From NCBI GenBank assembly GCA_963820545.1, contig CAWGAJ010000001.1, positions 372,001 to 436,000 on the forward strand: a stretch of 64,000 nt of DNA. Direction: 5' to 3'. Under the pieces are notes generated by a model that did no database searches, had not been told where the DNA came from, and worked only from the letters and a program-made list of their open reading frames with translations. This document shows, in pieces, positions 17,801 through 27,843 of the stretch (within the stretch, counting starts at the first letter, position 1; each line of letters begins with the position of its first letter). The translations under genes and the position numbers were made by a program. Source of the DNA: CAWGAJ01 sp963820545. GTDB lineage: Bacteria; Planctomycetota; Planctomycetia; Pirellulales; Thermoguttaceae.

Positions 17801-19315
17801 TTTTTCTACCACGGCTGCCGCTATCTCCAGGTCGAATGTCAGCCGGCCGAGGCCGAAGGAGAATTGCCCCAGGTTCAGTCGCTTGCCGGCGTGGTGGTGC
17901 ATTCCAACTCCGAGCCAATCGGCCAGTTCGAATGTTCCAGCGAGTTGTTCAACCGGATTCATCAGCTTGTGCGCTGGGCGCAGCGGAGCAACATGATGAG
18001 CATCTTGACTGATTGTCCGCATCGCGAACGCCTCGGCTGGCTCGAACAGTATCATCTCAACGGTCCCGCGCTCCGTTACGAGTTTGATCTGGCCCGCTTG
18101 TTCGCCAAAGGCGAAAACGACATGGCCGACTCGCAATTGCCCAATGGGCTTGTGCCCGACACTGCCCCGGAATACATGATTATGCCCAATGGCTTCCGCG
18201 ATTCGCCGGAATGGGGCAGCGCTTTTGTGATTGTGCCCTGGCAGCAGTATCAGTGGACCGGCGACCTGGAACTGCTCCGCCGGCACTATGACAACATGAA
18301 ACGCTACGTGGCCTATCTCGGCGTCCGGGCCAAGGATCACATCGTCGATTACGGACTGGGCGATTGGTACGACATCGGTCCCAAACCGCCCGGCGTGGCC
18401 CAGTTGACCCCCTTAGCGCTGACGGCCACGGCCTTCTACTACCAAGACGCCTGGATTCTGGCCCGCGCCGCCGAATTGCTGGGACAAACCGACGACGCGC
18501 GCCAATACAACGAACTTGCCGCCCAGATACGCCAGGCCTTTAACAAAAAATTCTACAACCCGGACACCGGCCAATACGCCACCGGCTCGCAGTGCGCGAA
18601 TTCGATCCCCCTGGTAATGGACCTGGTTGCTCCGGAAAATCGCGCCGCCGTGCTCGACGCCATCGTCAAGGACGTGCGCGACCGGGGCAATGCCCTCAGC
18701 GCTGGCGACGTGGGCTATCGCTACCTGCTCCGCGCACTGGCCGACGGCGCGCGCCGACGTGGTTTTCGACATCAATAACCAGTCCGAGAAACCCGGTTAC
18801 GGATATCAATTGAAAACAGGCGCGACCAGCCTGACCGAGGCCTGGGACGCCGGCGCGATGCTTCACAAAATCATTTCATGCTGGGACAGATTATGGAATG
18901 GTTTTATGCCGATCTGGCGGGCATTCGCGGCGATCCGGCCGGTCCGGGATTCAAAAAAATCATTATCCAACCCCAACTCGCCGGCGATTTAAAATGGGTC
19001 CGCGCAGACTTCAACTCCGTGCGCGGCAAAATCATCAGTCACTGGCAACGAGAGGGCGACAACCTTACGCTCAATGTAACCGTTCCGCCCAACACCACGG
19101 CAACCGTGTACGTGCCGACAACTAATACCGCGTCGGTGTCCGCGGCAACAGCGCGTGTACTTACGAAAGACGCCGCAGCCGCGCCCGTAAACAGCCAATA
19201 TGCCGCTGATACTTCGGAAGTAAAATATCTTCGCGCGGAGAACGGCGCGGCGGTCTTCGCCGTAGCGCCGGGACGATATTCTTTCACGGCGCGCCTTAAT
19301 AATCGCCCGGATTGA
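14796..19315 (+). CDS. PL11 rhamnogalacturonan lyase fused in frame to a GH78 alpha-L-rhamnosidase (three frame breaks)
   Basis: Signal peptide MQNTSLIATAILIGMSFLPA. Residues about 30-600 are a family 11 rhamnogalacturonan lyase: repeated calcium-type blades (GDLDGDGKYDFVVKQ, FDLDGDGKAEVAVKTGEGD, DVDGDGRDEVLLGSC) and the closing AAMGYLQPPMTSFFLG. With no stop and only about ten linking residues, an alpha-L-rhamnosidase begins (SVEKLRCDLADNPLGVDSPH). Its signature LTDCPHRERLGWLEQ holds the general acid, and GATSLTEAWDAG the general base. Single-base shifts are needed near 17729, 18751 and 18855; each restores family sequence (HGAGPAYWKYTLSGH; ADVVFDINNQSEKPGYG; ASQNHFMLGQIMEWF). Reconstructed length is about 1,506 residues. 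Lyase plus rhamnosidase on one chain would cut the rhamnogalacturonan backbone and trim rhamnose from the products. Confidence 0.85.
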
Positions 19316-19392
19316 CAAAAACAACTTCTTGATGTGAAAATGTCGCGTGTCTGTGATTTTACCTTTTACCCGCAATAATTGGAGACAGTGAC

Positions 19393-20826
19393 ATGCGCCC
19401 GACATTCGTGCGAAATCGTTCCTTGATAATTGCCGCCCTTTTTATTCTGGCATTGGTCGACGGAACACATGGTCCGTCCATCGATCAGATTGTCTTTGCG
19501 GTTGAAAAACAATTCGCCGACGACGAGCCGGCTTTTCTGCAATGGGCATTAAAACCGCCCATGGGCTGGAACAGTTGGGACTGCTTTGCCACCACCGTGA
19601 CCGAAGCCCAAACCAAGGCCCAAGCCGATTACATGGCCGAAAAATTGGCCCGCTGCGGCTGGCAGTATATAGTTGTCGATATCCAATGGTATGAGCCGGG
19701 CGCAAAGAATTTTGATTATCGCAAGGACGCAAAACTCGTCATGGACGAGTGGGGGCGCTTGACGCCGGCCTTGAATCGCTTCCCTTCGGCCGCCGACGGC
19801 GTGGGCTTCAAGGCCCTGGCCGACTACGTACACGCCAAAGGATTAAAATTCGGCGTACATTTGCTCCGCGGCATTCCGCGCCAGGCAGTGGAAAATAACA
19901 CTCCCATCAAGGGCACATCCTATCACGCGGCGGACATTGCCAACAAGAAAGACATTTGTCCCTGGAATCCCGACATGTACGGCGTGGACATGACCAAGCC
20001 CGGCGCCCAGGAGTATTACAATTCGGTCTTTGATCTGTTGGCCCAATGGGAAGTCGACTTCGTGAAGGTCGACGACATCAGCCGGCCCTATCAAAAACAT
20101 AGCGCTGAGATCGAAGCCGTGCGCAAGGCGATCGATCAAACCAACCGGCCCATGGTCCTCAGCCTTTCGCCCGGCGAAACGCCCCGCGACGCCGGCGAGC
20201 ACGTCGTGAGCCATGCCAATATGTGGCGCATCAGCGATGATTTTTGGGACGAGTGGCGGCGCTTGCTCGAACAATTCGCGCGTCTGGATAAATGGACCAG
20301 GTTCCGCGCTCCCGGCCATTGGCCCGACGCCGACATGCTGCCGCTGGGAATCGTGGGCCAGGGCCGCCGCACCAAGTTTACCCCCGACGAACAATACACG
20401 CTCATGACCCTCTGGTCCATTGCCCGTTCGCCGCTGATCTTCGGCGGCGACATGACCAAGATGGACGATTTCACGCTTTCGCTGCTTACCAACGAAGAAG
20501 TAATCGCCGTGAATCAAGACAGTAGCGGAAATCGCCAACTCTTCCGTCGCGACGGGCTTGTGGCCTGGGTCGCCGACGTGCCCAACTCGCCCGATAAATA
20601 CCTTGCCGTGTTCAACACCTGTGATAATCCAGCCGGCAAAGAAAACAGCAGTAGGAGTTTGCCGGTACAGGTAAAACTCTCCGACCTCGGTCTGAGCGGC
20701 CCCTGCAAAATCCGTGATTTGTGGAAAAAAGCCGACATCGGCCAATATAATCCCTTTTTCGCCCCGGAGATCAACTGGCACGGCGCAGGACTTTACCGCG
20801 TTTCCGGTCCGCCACGCGCGGATTGA
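19393..20826 (+). CDS. Exported GH27 alpha-galactosidase
   Basis: A 477-residue enzyme, intact, with the ATG at 19393 after GGAGACAGTGAC. N-terminal signal or anchor segment (SLIIAALFILALVDG). The barrel starts with KPPMGWNSWDCF, the standard GH27 opening. The nucleophile is Asp227 in DFVKVDDIS and the acid/base an Asp at 282-283 in WRISDDFWD. SIARSPLIFGGDMTKMDDF and the C-terminal beta-sandwich are also typical. The enzyme removes terminal alpha-galactose (alpha-N-acetylgalactosamine is also known in the family). It closes the plus-strand enzyme cluster, 78 bases after the lyase/rhamnosidase. Confidence 0.92.
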   Translation: MRPTFVRNRSLIIAALFILALVDGTHGPSIDQIVFAVEKQFADDEPAFLQWALKPPMGWNSWDCFATTVTEAQTKAQADYMAEKLARCGWQYIVVDIQWYEPGAKNFDYRKDAKLVMDEWGRLTPALNRFPSAADGVGFKALADYVHAKGLKFGVHLLRGIPRQAVENNTPIKGTSYHAADIANKKDICPWNPDMYGVDMTKPGAQEYYNSVFDLLAQWEVDFVKVDDISRPYQKHSAEIEAVRKAIDQTNRPMVLSLSPGETPRDAGEHVVSHANMWRISDDFWDEWRRLLEQFARLDKWTRFRAPGHWPDADMLPLGIVGQGRRTKFTPDEQYTLMTLWSIARSPLIFGGDMTKMDDFTLSLLTNEEVIAVNQDSSGNRQLFRRDGLVAWVADVPNSPDKYLAVFNTCDNPAGKENSSRSLPVQVKLSDLGLSGPCKIRDLWKKADIGQYNPFFAPEINWHGAGLYRVSGPPRAD

Positions 20827-20886
20827 CCGTCGGTTATGGATATTACTTATTGAGGCTCAAGAAATGCCGATGCCGAGGAGATCCTT

Positions 20887-20901
20887 TTCGCCGGAGGCGA
20901 A
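20887..20901. terminator. Small hairpin between convergent genes
   Basis: TTCGCC-GGA-GGCGAA, a perfect 6-bp stem between the GH27 gene and the convergent RND pump gene. No U-run follows on either strand, so a role in termination is only a guess. Confidence 0.25.
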
Positions 20902-20902
20902 C

Positions 20903-23900
20903 TCAGGATGACATTTGGGCTTGAGCATGCAGCTTTCGCCACCGCCAGGAGCGCACGGCGTAGAACAACACGGGGAGCAGGAGGTCGATCACTTCGTCGG
21001 CGACCAGGATTCCGCCCAGCACGGGCGCGGCCATGGGCGCATGATTTCCGCGCCGGTGCCGCTTGCCCAAAGCATGGGGGCCAGGCCGACAATGATGGTG
21101 CCTTCGGTAAGCAGTTTCGGCCTGAGCCGGTGGGCGGCCCCTTCGACGACTGCCTGGCGCAGTCGTGTCAGGCTGATGTTCGCCAGTCCGCCGGCGTTTT
21201 CTACCGCCTCGCGCAGATAGACCAGCATCACGATGCCGGTCTCCGAGGCCAGGCCAAAACAGGCGATAAAGCCCACCCACACGGCTACGCTGAAGTTGAA
21301 ACCAAACAGCCATTGAAAAAATACGCCCCCGGCTACCGCGCCGGGAACAGCGAAGATCATCAACACCGCATCGGCCAGATCGTTGTAGGTGACGTAAAGA
21401 ATCACAAAGATCAACAGCACCACCAGGGGAAAGATCACCTGGAGCGTCTGCCGAGCGCGGAGTTGATGTTCGAACTGTCCGCTCCATTCCAAATACATGC
21501 CTTGCGGCAGTTTGATTTTCTCGGCCACGGCCTGTTGGGCTTCCTCGACGAATCCCACGATATCGCGGTCGCGCACGTTCAGTTGCACGTATGCCCGCAA
21601 CATGCCGTTCTCGCTTTTGATCATCGAGGGACCTTCCACGATCTTCACGTCCGCGACCATGGAAAGCGGCACTTGGGGCGCCGGGCCGGCACTGGCCGAT
21701 CTTGTCGCAGGAGCGGACATGGTCCCTGTGCCCTGGTTGTTACTGCCCGTGCCGCCCATTCCCATACCGGCCCCACCCGATGGATTTTGTGACATTTCGC
21801 CGCCCGCGCTTACGAGCAGATTGCCCACCTGTTGTTCATCCTCGCGGAAAGCCCGGGCGTAACGGATGCGGATGGGAAATCGCTCGCGGCCTTCAACCGT
21901 CATGGAGATTATCTTGCCGCCCAGCGCGGTTTCCACCACGTCTTGAATATCGCCCACGCTTACCCCGTAGCGCGCGGCCTTTTCGCGGTCAATGTCGATC
22001 TCCAGATATCCTTTGCCGATGATTTGGTCGGGAAACACGTCCACGGCGCCGGGGATTTGGCGGAGCACGTCGGCGATCTGTCCGGCCACGCGCTGGATCT
22101 CGTCGAGGCTGTTTCCATAGACCTTCACGCCGATCATGGTTCGCACGCCGGTGGCCAGCATGTCCACGCGGTTGATGATCGGCTGGGTCCAGATGTTCGC
22201 CCAGCCCGGAACTTGAATTGCGGTGTCCATTTCTTTAAGCAGGTCGGCCTTGCTCTTCTGCCAGAGCAACACGTTCCGGCCAAATTCCTTTTCTGTCTCG
22301 GTACTTAAATCCTGGAGTTGCTTTTGGCTGGGTTCGTGCAAAAGTAGTCCGTCATAGTGTGCTTGTTTTAGAATTTCATCGGCGGCCTCTTGGCAGAAAA
22401 AAGTTCGCGGCAAAATCGAAAATCTCCCAGTTGAGTTTCTTCAGATGCGGCGCAAGTTGCTTCTCGAATTCCTGGTACTTTTTCAGTGTATAGTTCGCCA
22501 TGCCGCGGTCGAAGCGGGCGGTGACTTCCATGGCCGCCTTGTTGAGCAGTTTATCACGCTCCTCTTTTGCGCCGCGGCGGATCCAAGAGCGGTCTTCCAT
22601 CCGGGAAAGAATGTTTTCGGTTTGCTTCAAAGCATCGGCGAATTCCAGTTTGCGTTTGGGCCACAATTCCCGCGGTCGCAGGTTGACCACGGTTTCGATC
22701 ATGTCCGGCGGTGAGGGATCGGTTGGCGTTCGGCGCGGCCGGCCTTGCCCACGACCAACTCCACCTCGGGAAACATTCTCAACAGCCTGTCTCGGGCCAA
22801 CAGATCGTCGGTTGCCTGGGTAATCGACGCCCTGGGTACGGTAACAGGCATATCCAGTATGCTGCCCTCATCCAAAGGCGGAACGAATTCGCGACCCAAG
22901 CGGGTCATGTTTTGGTCGGCAACCAGGGCCACAATGATCAAAGCCGCCAGAAAACTTGTCCGGCCCAGCAAGTACAATCCGCCCAAAAATCGGCAGATGA
23001 ACCTGGCGATGGGGAATAATGCCACAGCCAGTAAGATCCACGCCGCTGTTTGACCCCACCAGCTTTGCACCAATATATGCCAGACGGAATGCGGGGCGAT
23101 CAACCACTCTGCGATCCGCTCCCATCCGGCCTTTGCAACATAAGCCAGAAAGATAGCCCAAAAAAATGCCATAATCTTCCTGCGGCGAGTGAAATCATCT
23201 TCATTTTCTCGATGCACGGACAAAAGTGTAGCCAAAGCGGCAATGAATAACACGCTTAGCGAAAGCGGCCGGCTGCCTATGGGAGTCAATCCCACGATGA
23301 AGATGACGCTGGTAAACAAGAAGATCGGCCAGGGATGGCTCAGCAGAAAATTGAGCACCGGCTTATAGATCTCGATAACACTGCGCACGATCCAGCTTTC
23401 CTCTTCGCTGCGCAGCCGGCCGCGCACGAAGATCGGCACCAGGGCAGGCACCAGGGTGATCGACAAAATCGCCACCCCGACCATGGCGAAAGTCTTGGTA
23501 AAGGCTAGGGGATGGAACATCCGGCCTTCCATTCCTCCCAGGGCAAAGACGGGGATAAAGCTAATTATCATGATTGCCACGGAAAAGAAGATCGGTCGGC
23601 CCACGGTCGTTAGCGCGGGCAGCGCCAGGTTGCGCGTGTCGCCGCTAACTTTTTGCGAACCGAAATGCTTGTAAAGATGGTGAGTGGCGTTTTCCACCAT
23701 CACGATCGAGCTATCCACGAGCACGCCGATGGAAATCGCGATCCCCGAGAGCGACATGATGTTCGACGACACGTTAAAATAGCGCATGAGAATAAAAGAA
23801 AACAGCACGGACAGGGGCAGCGTAAGGCAAATCAGCAGCGAGCTGCGCAAATGCCAGAGGATCAAAATTACGGCCAGACTGGCCACGATCATTTCTTCGA

Positions 23901-24913
23901 CGAGGGTGTGCGTGACCGTATCGATGGCCCTGTTGATCAGTTCCGTGCGCTCGTAAAACGGCACGATCCGCACGCCCGGGGGCAATCCGGCCTGAAGCTG
24001 CTGGATCTTCTCCTTGATTTTGCGCGTTACCTTCAGCGGGTTTTCTCCATAGCGCATCAGTACCACTCCGCCTACGGCCTCGTGGCCGTCTTTTTCCAGC
24101 GAACTGCGCCGATATGCCGATCCGAACTGAACGCTGGCAACATTCGATACGTAAACCGGGGTGCCAGTGACCGTTTTGATGACGATGTTTTCCAGGTCCT
24201 TAAGCGACCGCACCCAGCCCACGCTACGCACCAGAAATTCGGCGTTGGCCTTCTGAATCACCCGGCCTCCCACGGATGAATTAGCCCGCGCCACCGCCGA
24301 AAAAAGCTGTCCCAGGGTCACGTCATAAGCGCGGAGCTTGTTGGGGTCCACGTCGATCTGGTATTCAAGGGGATAACCGCCCACGGATGCCACTTCCGCC
24401 ACGCCCGGAACGCCATAGAGCTGATAGCGCACGTACCAGTCCTGGATCGCGCAGCCGGCCCAGGTCGTAGCCCTCGCCCTCGACGGTGTACCAGAAAATC
24501 TGCCCCAAGGCCGTGGCGTCGGGCGCCAGGTACGGCGATACTCCCGGCGGCAGAAAGGTGCCGGCGATCGACAACCGCTCCAGCACTCTTTCCCGGGCAA
24601 AGTAAAAATCGACTTTGTCCTCGAAGATGATATTGATCATTGAGAAGCCGAACTCCGAGGTCGCCCGGATGGCCTTGATTCCCGCCAGGCCCTGAAGATT
24701 GACTGACAAGGGGTACGTCACCTGATCCTCGACTTCCTGCGGACTCCGGCCCGGCCAGTCGGCAAACACGATTACCTGGTTCTCGCTCAGGTCGGGAATG
24801 GCGTCCACGGGCGTGTTGATCAGCGAGTAGACGCCCACGGCAACCAGCACCACGGCCAGCATGATTACAATCAAGCGATGTTGCACCGAGTATTCGATGA
24901 TTTTTTCAATCAT
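20903..24913 (-). CDS. cusA: CusA-type heavy-metal RND efflux pump, enlarged, with four frame breaks
   Basis: Inner-membrane proton-driven pump of the HME-RND family (Cu/Ag, possibly other metals). It begins MIEKIIEYSVQHRLIVIMLA with the standard NTPVDAIPDLSENQVIVF segment. The chain changes frame near 24460, 22720, 22400 and 21030; each side joins smoothly in family sequence (for example GEGYDLGRL to IQDWYVRYQLYGVPGVAEVA). The reconstructed length of about 1,337 residues exceeds the usual 1,030-1,050. Three inserts explain it: a hydrophobic one (about 23340-22890), a charged coiled-coil one (about 22660-22250) and a Gly/Ser-rich one (about 21820-21690). Conserved TM segments and SGIAISIGVLVDSSIVMVEN are intact. 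It is last in the efflux operon, 50 bases after the adaptor. Confidence 0.88.
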
Positions 24914-24963
24914 TGTCGTATCCTCGATATACTGTTTTTTACGATGTGGTTATCGCACGCTGG

Positions 24964-26745
24964 TTAGTGATGAGTCGGCTCATTTCCCGCCTCGGCCCCG
25001 GCAATCTTTTTAAGGATTTCATCTGGATTCGCCGTGGCTTGCGCCTTACAAGCTTCGCAGCAAAGAAAAACAATCCGGCCTTTAATCTCTACCTTGTATG
25101 GAACTCCCGTTAAACCTAGGAGTTCGCCTGTTACGGGACAGACGCGTTGTTTAACAGCCAACTCGCGTTCAGCAGGCGAAAGTTTGGCAAGATTGGCGGC
25201 AATCGCCGCTGATTCTTCTCTGCCTTGGGATTCAGACTCCTCATGGTTTTGCGCCCTCTGCTCCCCAGGCGCCGGCGCGATTGGCGCCGCACCAGGTTTA
25301 GTTGTTTCCGGCGTTTGTGAGTCTTTTTGCGGCCCGGCACTGGCGCCAAAATAGGCTGCGGCAGCGCCGGGATTCAGCCGCGTTTCCGCGTCCAAAAGGA
25401 AGGCCCCGGCCGTGGCGACCTTATTGCCCTCGGCCAGTCCGGCCACCACCGGGTAATAGTCTCCGCTCCGCGGCCCCAGTTCCACGGCCACGCCGTCGAA
25501 TAGTCCCGGTTCGCGCTCCAGATACACTACCTTTTGCTTGCCCGTATCGATAACGGCGCTTACGGGCACTGCCAGAACTTCATCCGCCTTGGCCTGCACC
25601 ATGTTCTTCGGCGTCTCTTTAGTGTTGTCTCTGGCGGCGAGAGTTCGAAATGGTTCGATCTGGATCATGGGCACGCGGATCTGCACCGTGGCGTACATCC
25701 CCGGGCGCAATTTGTAATCCGGATTCTGAATTTCCAGACGTACGCGCTGGGTTCTTGTTGCCTGGTTCAATTGCTTGTAGACCACCGATACGCGTCCGGC
25801 GAAGGCCTCGTTTGGATATGCCTCGGCAGTCGCCTGCACCTGTAGTCCTTCGCGCAAAAAGGCAATATCCTTTTCGTAGACGTCGGCCTCAAGCCAAACC
25901 ACGCCCAGATCGGCAATTTCGTAGATCATCTGCCCTTCGGCAACGTGCTGTCCTTGCAAAATGTCTTTGGCAATCACATAGCCATGCTGTGGAGAGCGAA
26001 TAAGCAGTCGCTCGTTGGCGTGGCGCGAGCGCTCGATAGCGGCGATTTCCTCGGTGGAAACTCCCAGCAAGCGGAGTTTTTCCCGGGCCGCCTCGGCGAG
26101 ACTGCTCGACTTACCGCCCTCGGTTGCGATCAGCAATTCTTCGGCCGCCGAATACAGCTCTGGACTGTAAACCTCGGCCAAGGGAGTGCCTTTATCCACC
26201 TTGACCCAGGTTTGATCGACAAACAACTTTTCCACGTAGCCCGCCGTCCTAAGCACGATCTGCGATCGCCGCGTCTCGTCATACTCGATGTAGCCGACGG
26301 TGTTGATTTCCTTGACCAGGGGCAGACAGCGGATCTCGCTGGTATGAATCCCCGCCAGGGCAATGCGATACGGCGAGTATTGGGTGCGGCTCAGAACGCC
26401 CTCGGGGAGTCGCGCGGCAGGGGCTGCGCCCTTTTTGCGTTTCGCCAATGGCATGCCGCAGATCGGACAATCGCCCGGCTCTGCCCGCACCACTTGCGGA
26501 TGCATTGGGCAGTAATATTCGATCGTTTCCTCACCCTTTGTAATCGCGGAATGCGGCGGTCTGGTCCATTTGTCCCAATAGTTCCTGATCGTGTCCCAGT
26601 AGCCGATGGTCAACCCAAGAGCTAACAAGAGAATAATGAACCGCAAGCGGATCTCCAGGATTTTCAATACCATCCACAGCGATTTCCAGATGGTTTTGCC
26701 TGGTTTTTCCGCAGACCTTTCTTGTGGTTTAAATTGATCATTCAT
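24964..26745 (-). CDS. cusB: CusB-type periplasmic adaptor with metal-binding domains at both ends
   Basis: Membrane-fusion protein bridging the RND pump and the outer-membrane channel. Residues 35-50 form one membrane anchor. Residues 76-101 (EYYCPMHPQVVRAEPGDCPI) are a heavy-metal-binding HMBD with Cys/Met/His ligands. The lipoyl/barrel/hairpin body follows (VGYIEYDETRRSQIVLRTAG, SPELYSAAEELLIATEGG, GVVWLEADVYEKDIAFLREG). An Ala/Pro/Glu-rich linker leads to a C-terminal YHS-like domain (residues 535-593: CPVTGELLGLTGVPYKVEI, FLCCEACK). Its two Cys clusters suggest metal capture or hand-off to the pump. Frame intact at 593 residues; the ATG at 26745 follows GGAAAGAATC. Confidence 0.9.
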   Translation of the reverse strand: MNDQFKPQERSAEKPGKTIWKSLWMVLKILEIRLRFIILLLALGLTIGYWDTIRNYWDKWTRPPHSAITKGEETIEYYCPMHPQVVRAEPGDCPICGMPLAKRKKGAAPAARLPEGVLSRTQYSPYRIALAGIHTSEIRCLPLVKEINTVGYIEYDETRRSQIVLRTAGYVEKLFVDQTWVKVDKGTPLAEVYSPELYSAAEELLIATEGGKSSSLAEAAREKLRLLGVSTEEIAAIERSRHANERLLIRSPQHGYVIAKDILQGQHVAEGQMIYEIADLGVVWLEADVYEKDIAFLREGLQVQATAEAYPNEAFAGRVSVVYKQLNQATRTQRVRLEIQNPDYKLRPGMYATVQIRVPMIQIEPFRTLAARDNTKETPKNMVQAKADEVLAVPVSAVIDTGKQKVVYLEREPGLFDGVAVELGPRSGDYYPVVAGLAEGNKVATAGAFLLDAETRLNPGAAAAYFGASAGPQKDSQTPETTKPGAAPIAPAPGEQRAQNHEESESQGREESAAIAANLAKLSPAERELAVKQRVCPVTGELLGLTGVPYKVEIKGRIVFLCCEACKAQATANPDEILKKIAGAEAGNEPTHH

Positions 26746-26916
26746 GATTCTTTCCTCGGAAATATAAGAACCGGCAAAGCACTTCTATATGTTGTTCGAT
26801 ATCTTCACCATGCACAATGTACAATATAAATTAGCACGCAAACGTGCCGTGTGTTGTCGAAAATGTCAAAAACACAAGCGATTGATTTTAGCGCGCAGCG
26901 GTAGTGTGGCCTGCGA

Positions 26917-27318
26917 TCAGATTTGCAAACAGATGTGTTGAGCCCGAAGCGTCAGGTCCGAGAGACAGAGATTTGCGGCGTCACTGTTGCCGCAATATTC
27001 ACTGAGATGTATTGGAGCGGTGTCGAAGGACAGTGCCGCCGAGAGACACTTTGCCAAAAGATCGATTTGGGTGTTCGCACGTTCTCCAGACGCGATGCGA
27101 TCGTTAGGCGTAGGGTTGGTGTTGCCACAGCACGCACGCATACATACGTTCGCGTCCGGTCCGCAGCAACCGCACGGACGCCTGACCGGGGCGGTCTTTT
27201 GGCAGTCAGATCCATTAACTTTAGAAAGCGTCGCGCAGAGGCAGGGATTTATGACACCCATGCTTAATATGAGTGCCATCGTGATCAATAAGCGTACTTT
27301 TGGCAAGAATATAAACAT
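26917..27318 (-). CDS. Small Cys-rich secreted protein in the metal-efflux locus
   Basis: A 133-residue protein with a signal peptide (FLPKVRLLITMALILSMGV, cleavage near CLCATLS). The mature part has a dense cysteine block (CGCCGPDANVCMRACCGN) and further cysteines to the C-terminus (ICLQI). The spacing resembles no metallothionein class I can name. It lies 171 bases upstream of the adaptor on the same strand, so a role in periplasmic metal binding or sensing is inference from composition and context. Confidence 0.6.
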   Translation of the reverse strand: MFIFLPKVRLLITMALILSMGVINPCLCATLSKVNGSDCQKTAPVRRPCGCCGPDANVCMRACCGNTNPTPNDRIASGERANTQIDLLAKCLSAALSFDTAPIHLSEYCGNSDAANLCLSDLTLRAQHICLQI

Positions 27319-27582
27319 GTCAATATAATTATACGGATCTCCCCGCTAAATGGATTATATTTTTCTCGAATTCCAGAGACAAGGCAAAGCGTAGAACTAG
27401 GAACATCAAGCGCTATGCGACAATTCAACAGTAGTCGAGTTTGATGGATCGTAGCGTATATTACCGCAGATACATTATTATTTTAGTGGTTATTCTGGAT
27501 GACGTGAGAATAGATCAATGGCACAAGAGAAAATAATGAATCGAAATGAGCCTTGCCTGTCTCGCAGAGCAACTGAGGTAAA

Positions 27583-27783
27583 CTACCTTATGTTGTATTG
27601 CCCTGCAACGGGCGTGGGACAATGGCAGGAGTCGTATGTGGTGTAGGGAAGCGGCGGCTGAGGACAATAAGCGTAAGGTATACAACAGCCAGGCGGATAG
27701 CTGTGATACGCCCGGGCACAGCCAAAGCACATCGCCGTTAAAACAAGGGCGATCAGTATCCCAAGGACTTTTTTGGCGGCCAT
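27583..27783 (-). CDS. Small Cys/Pro/Tyr-rich lipoprotein
   Basis: A 66-residue protein. The ATG at 27783 is preferred because GGAGAG lies just upstream; an in-frame ATG four codons earlier overlaps that site. Signal peptide MAAKKVLGILIALVLTAMCF ends in a lipobox (MCFGC). The mature part is rich in Cys, Pro and Tyr (SYPPGCCIPYAYCPQPPLPY). Short Cys-rich lipoproteins of this kind occur beside metal-efflux genes, but no named family is recognised. It lies 61 bases after the outer-membrane factor gene on the same strand. Confidence 0.55.
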   Translation of the reverse strand: MAAKKVLGILIALVLTAMCFGCARAYHSYPPGCCIPYAYCPQPPLPYTTYDSCHCPTPVAGQYNIR

Positions 27784-27843
27784 TTTTCTCTCCATTGTAT
27801 TAATCTGATTAGATCATCTGCTGATGTCGCGATTTTCACTTTC

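Noticed and set aside
20903..24913. Programmed frameshifting in the RND pump
   Set aside because: Four breaks in one gene without slippery heptamers or consistent direction, and similar breaks in gatB and recG, point to sequencing indels.
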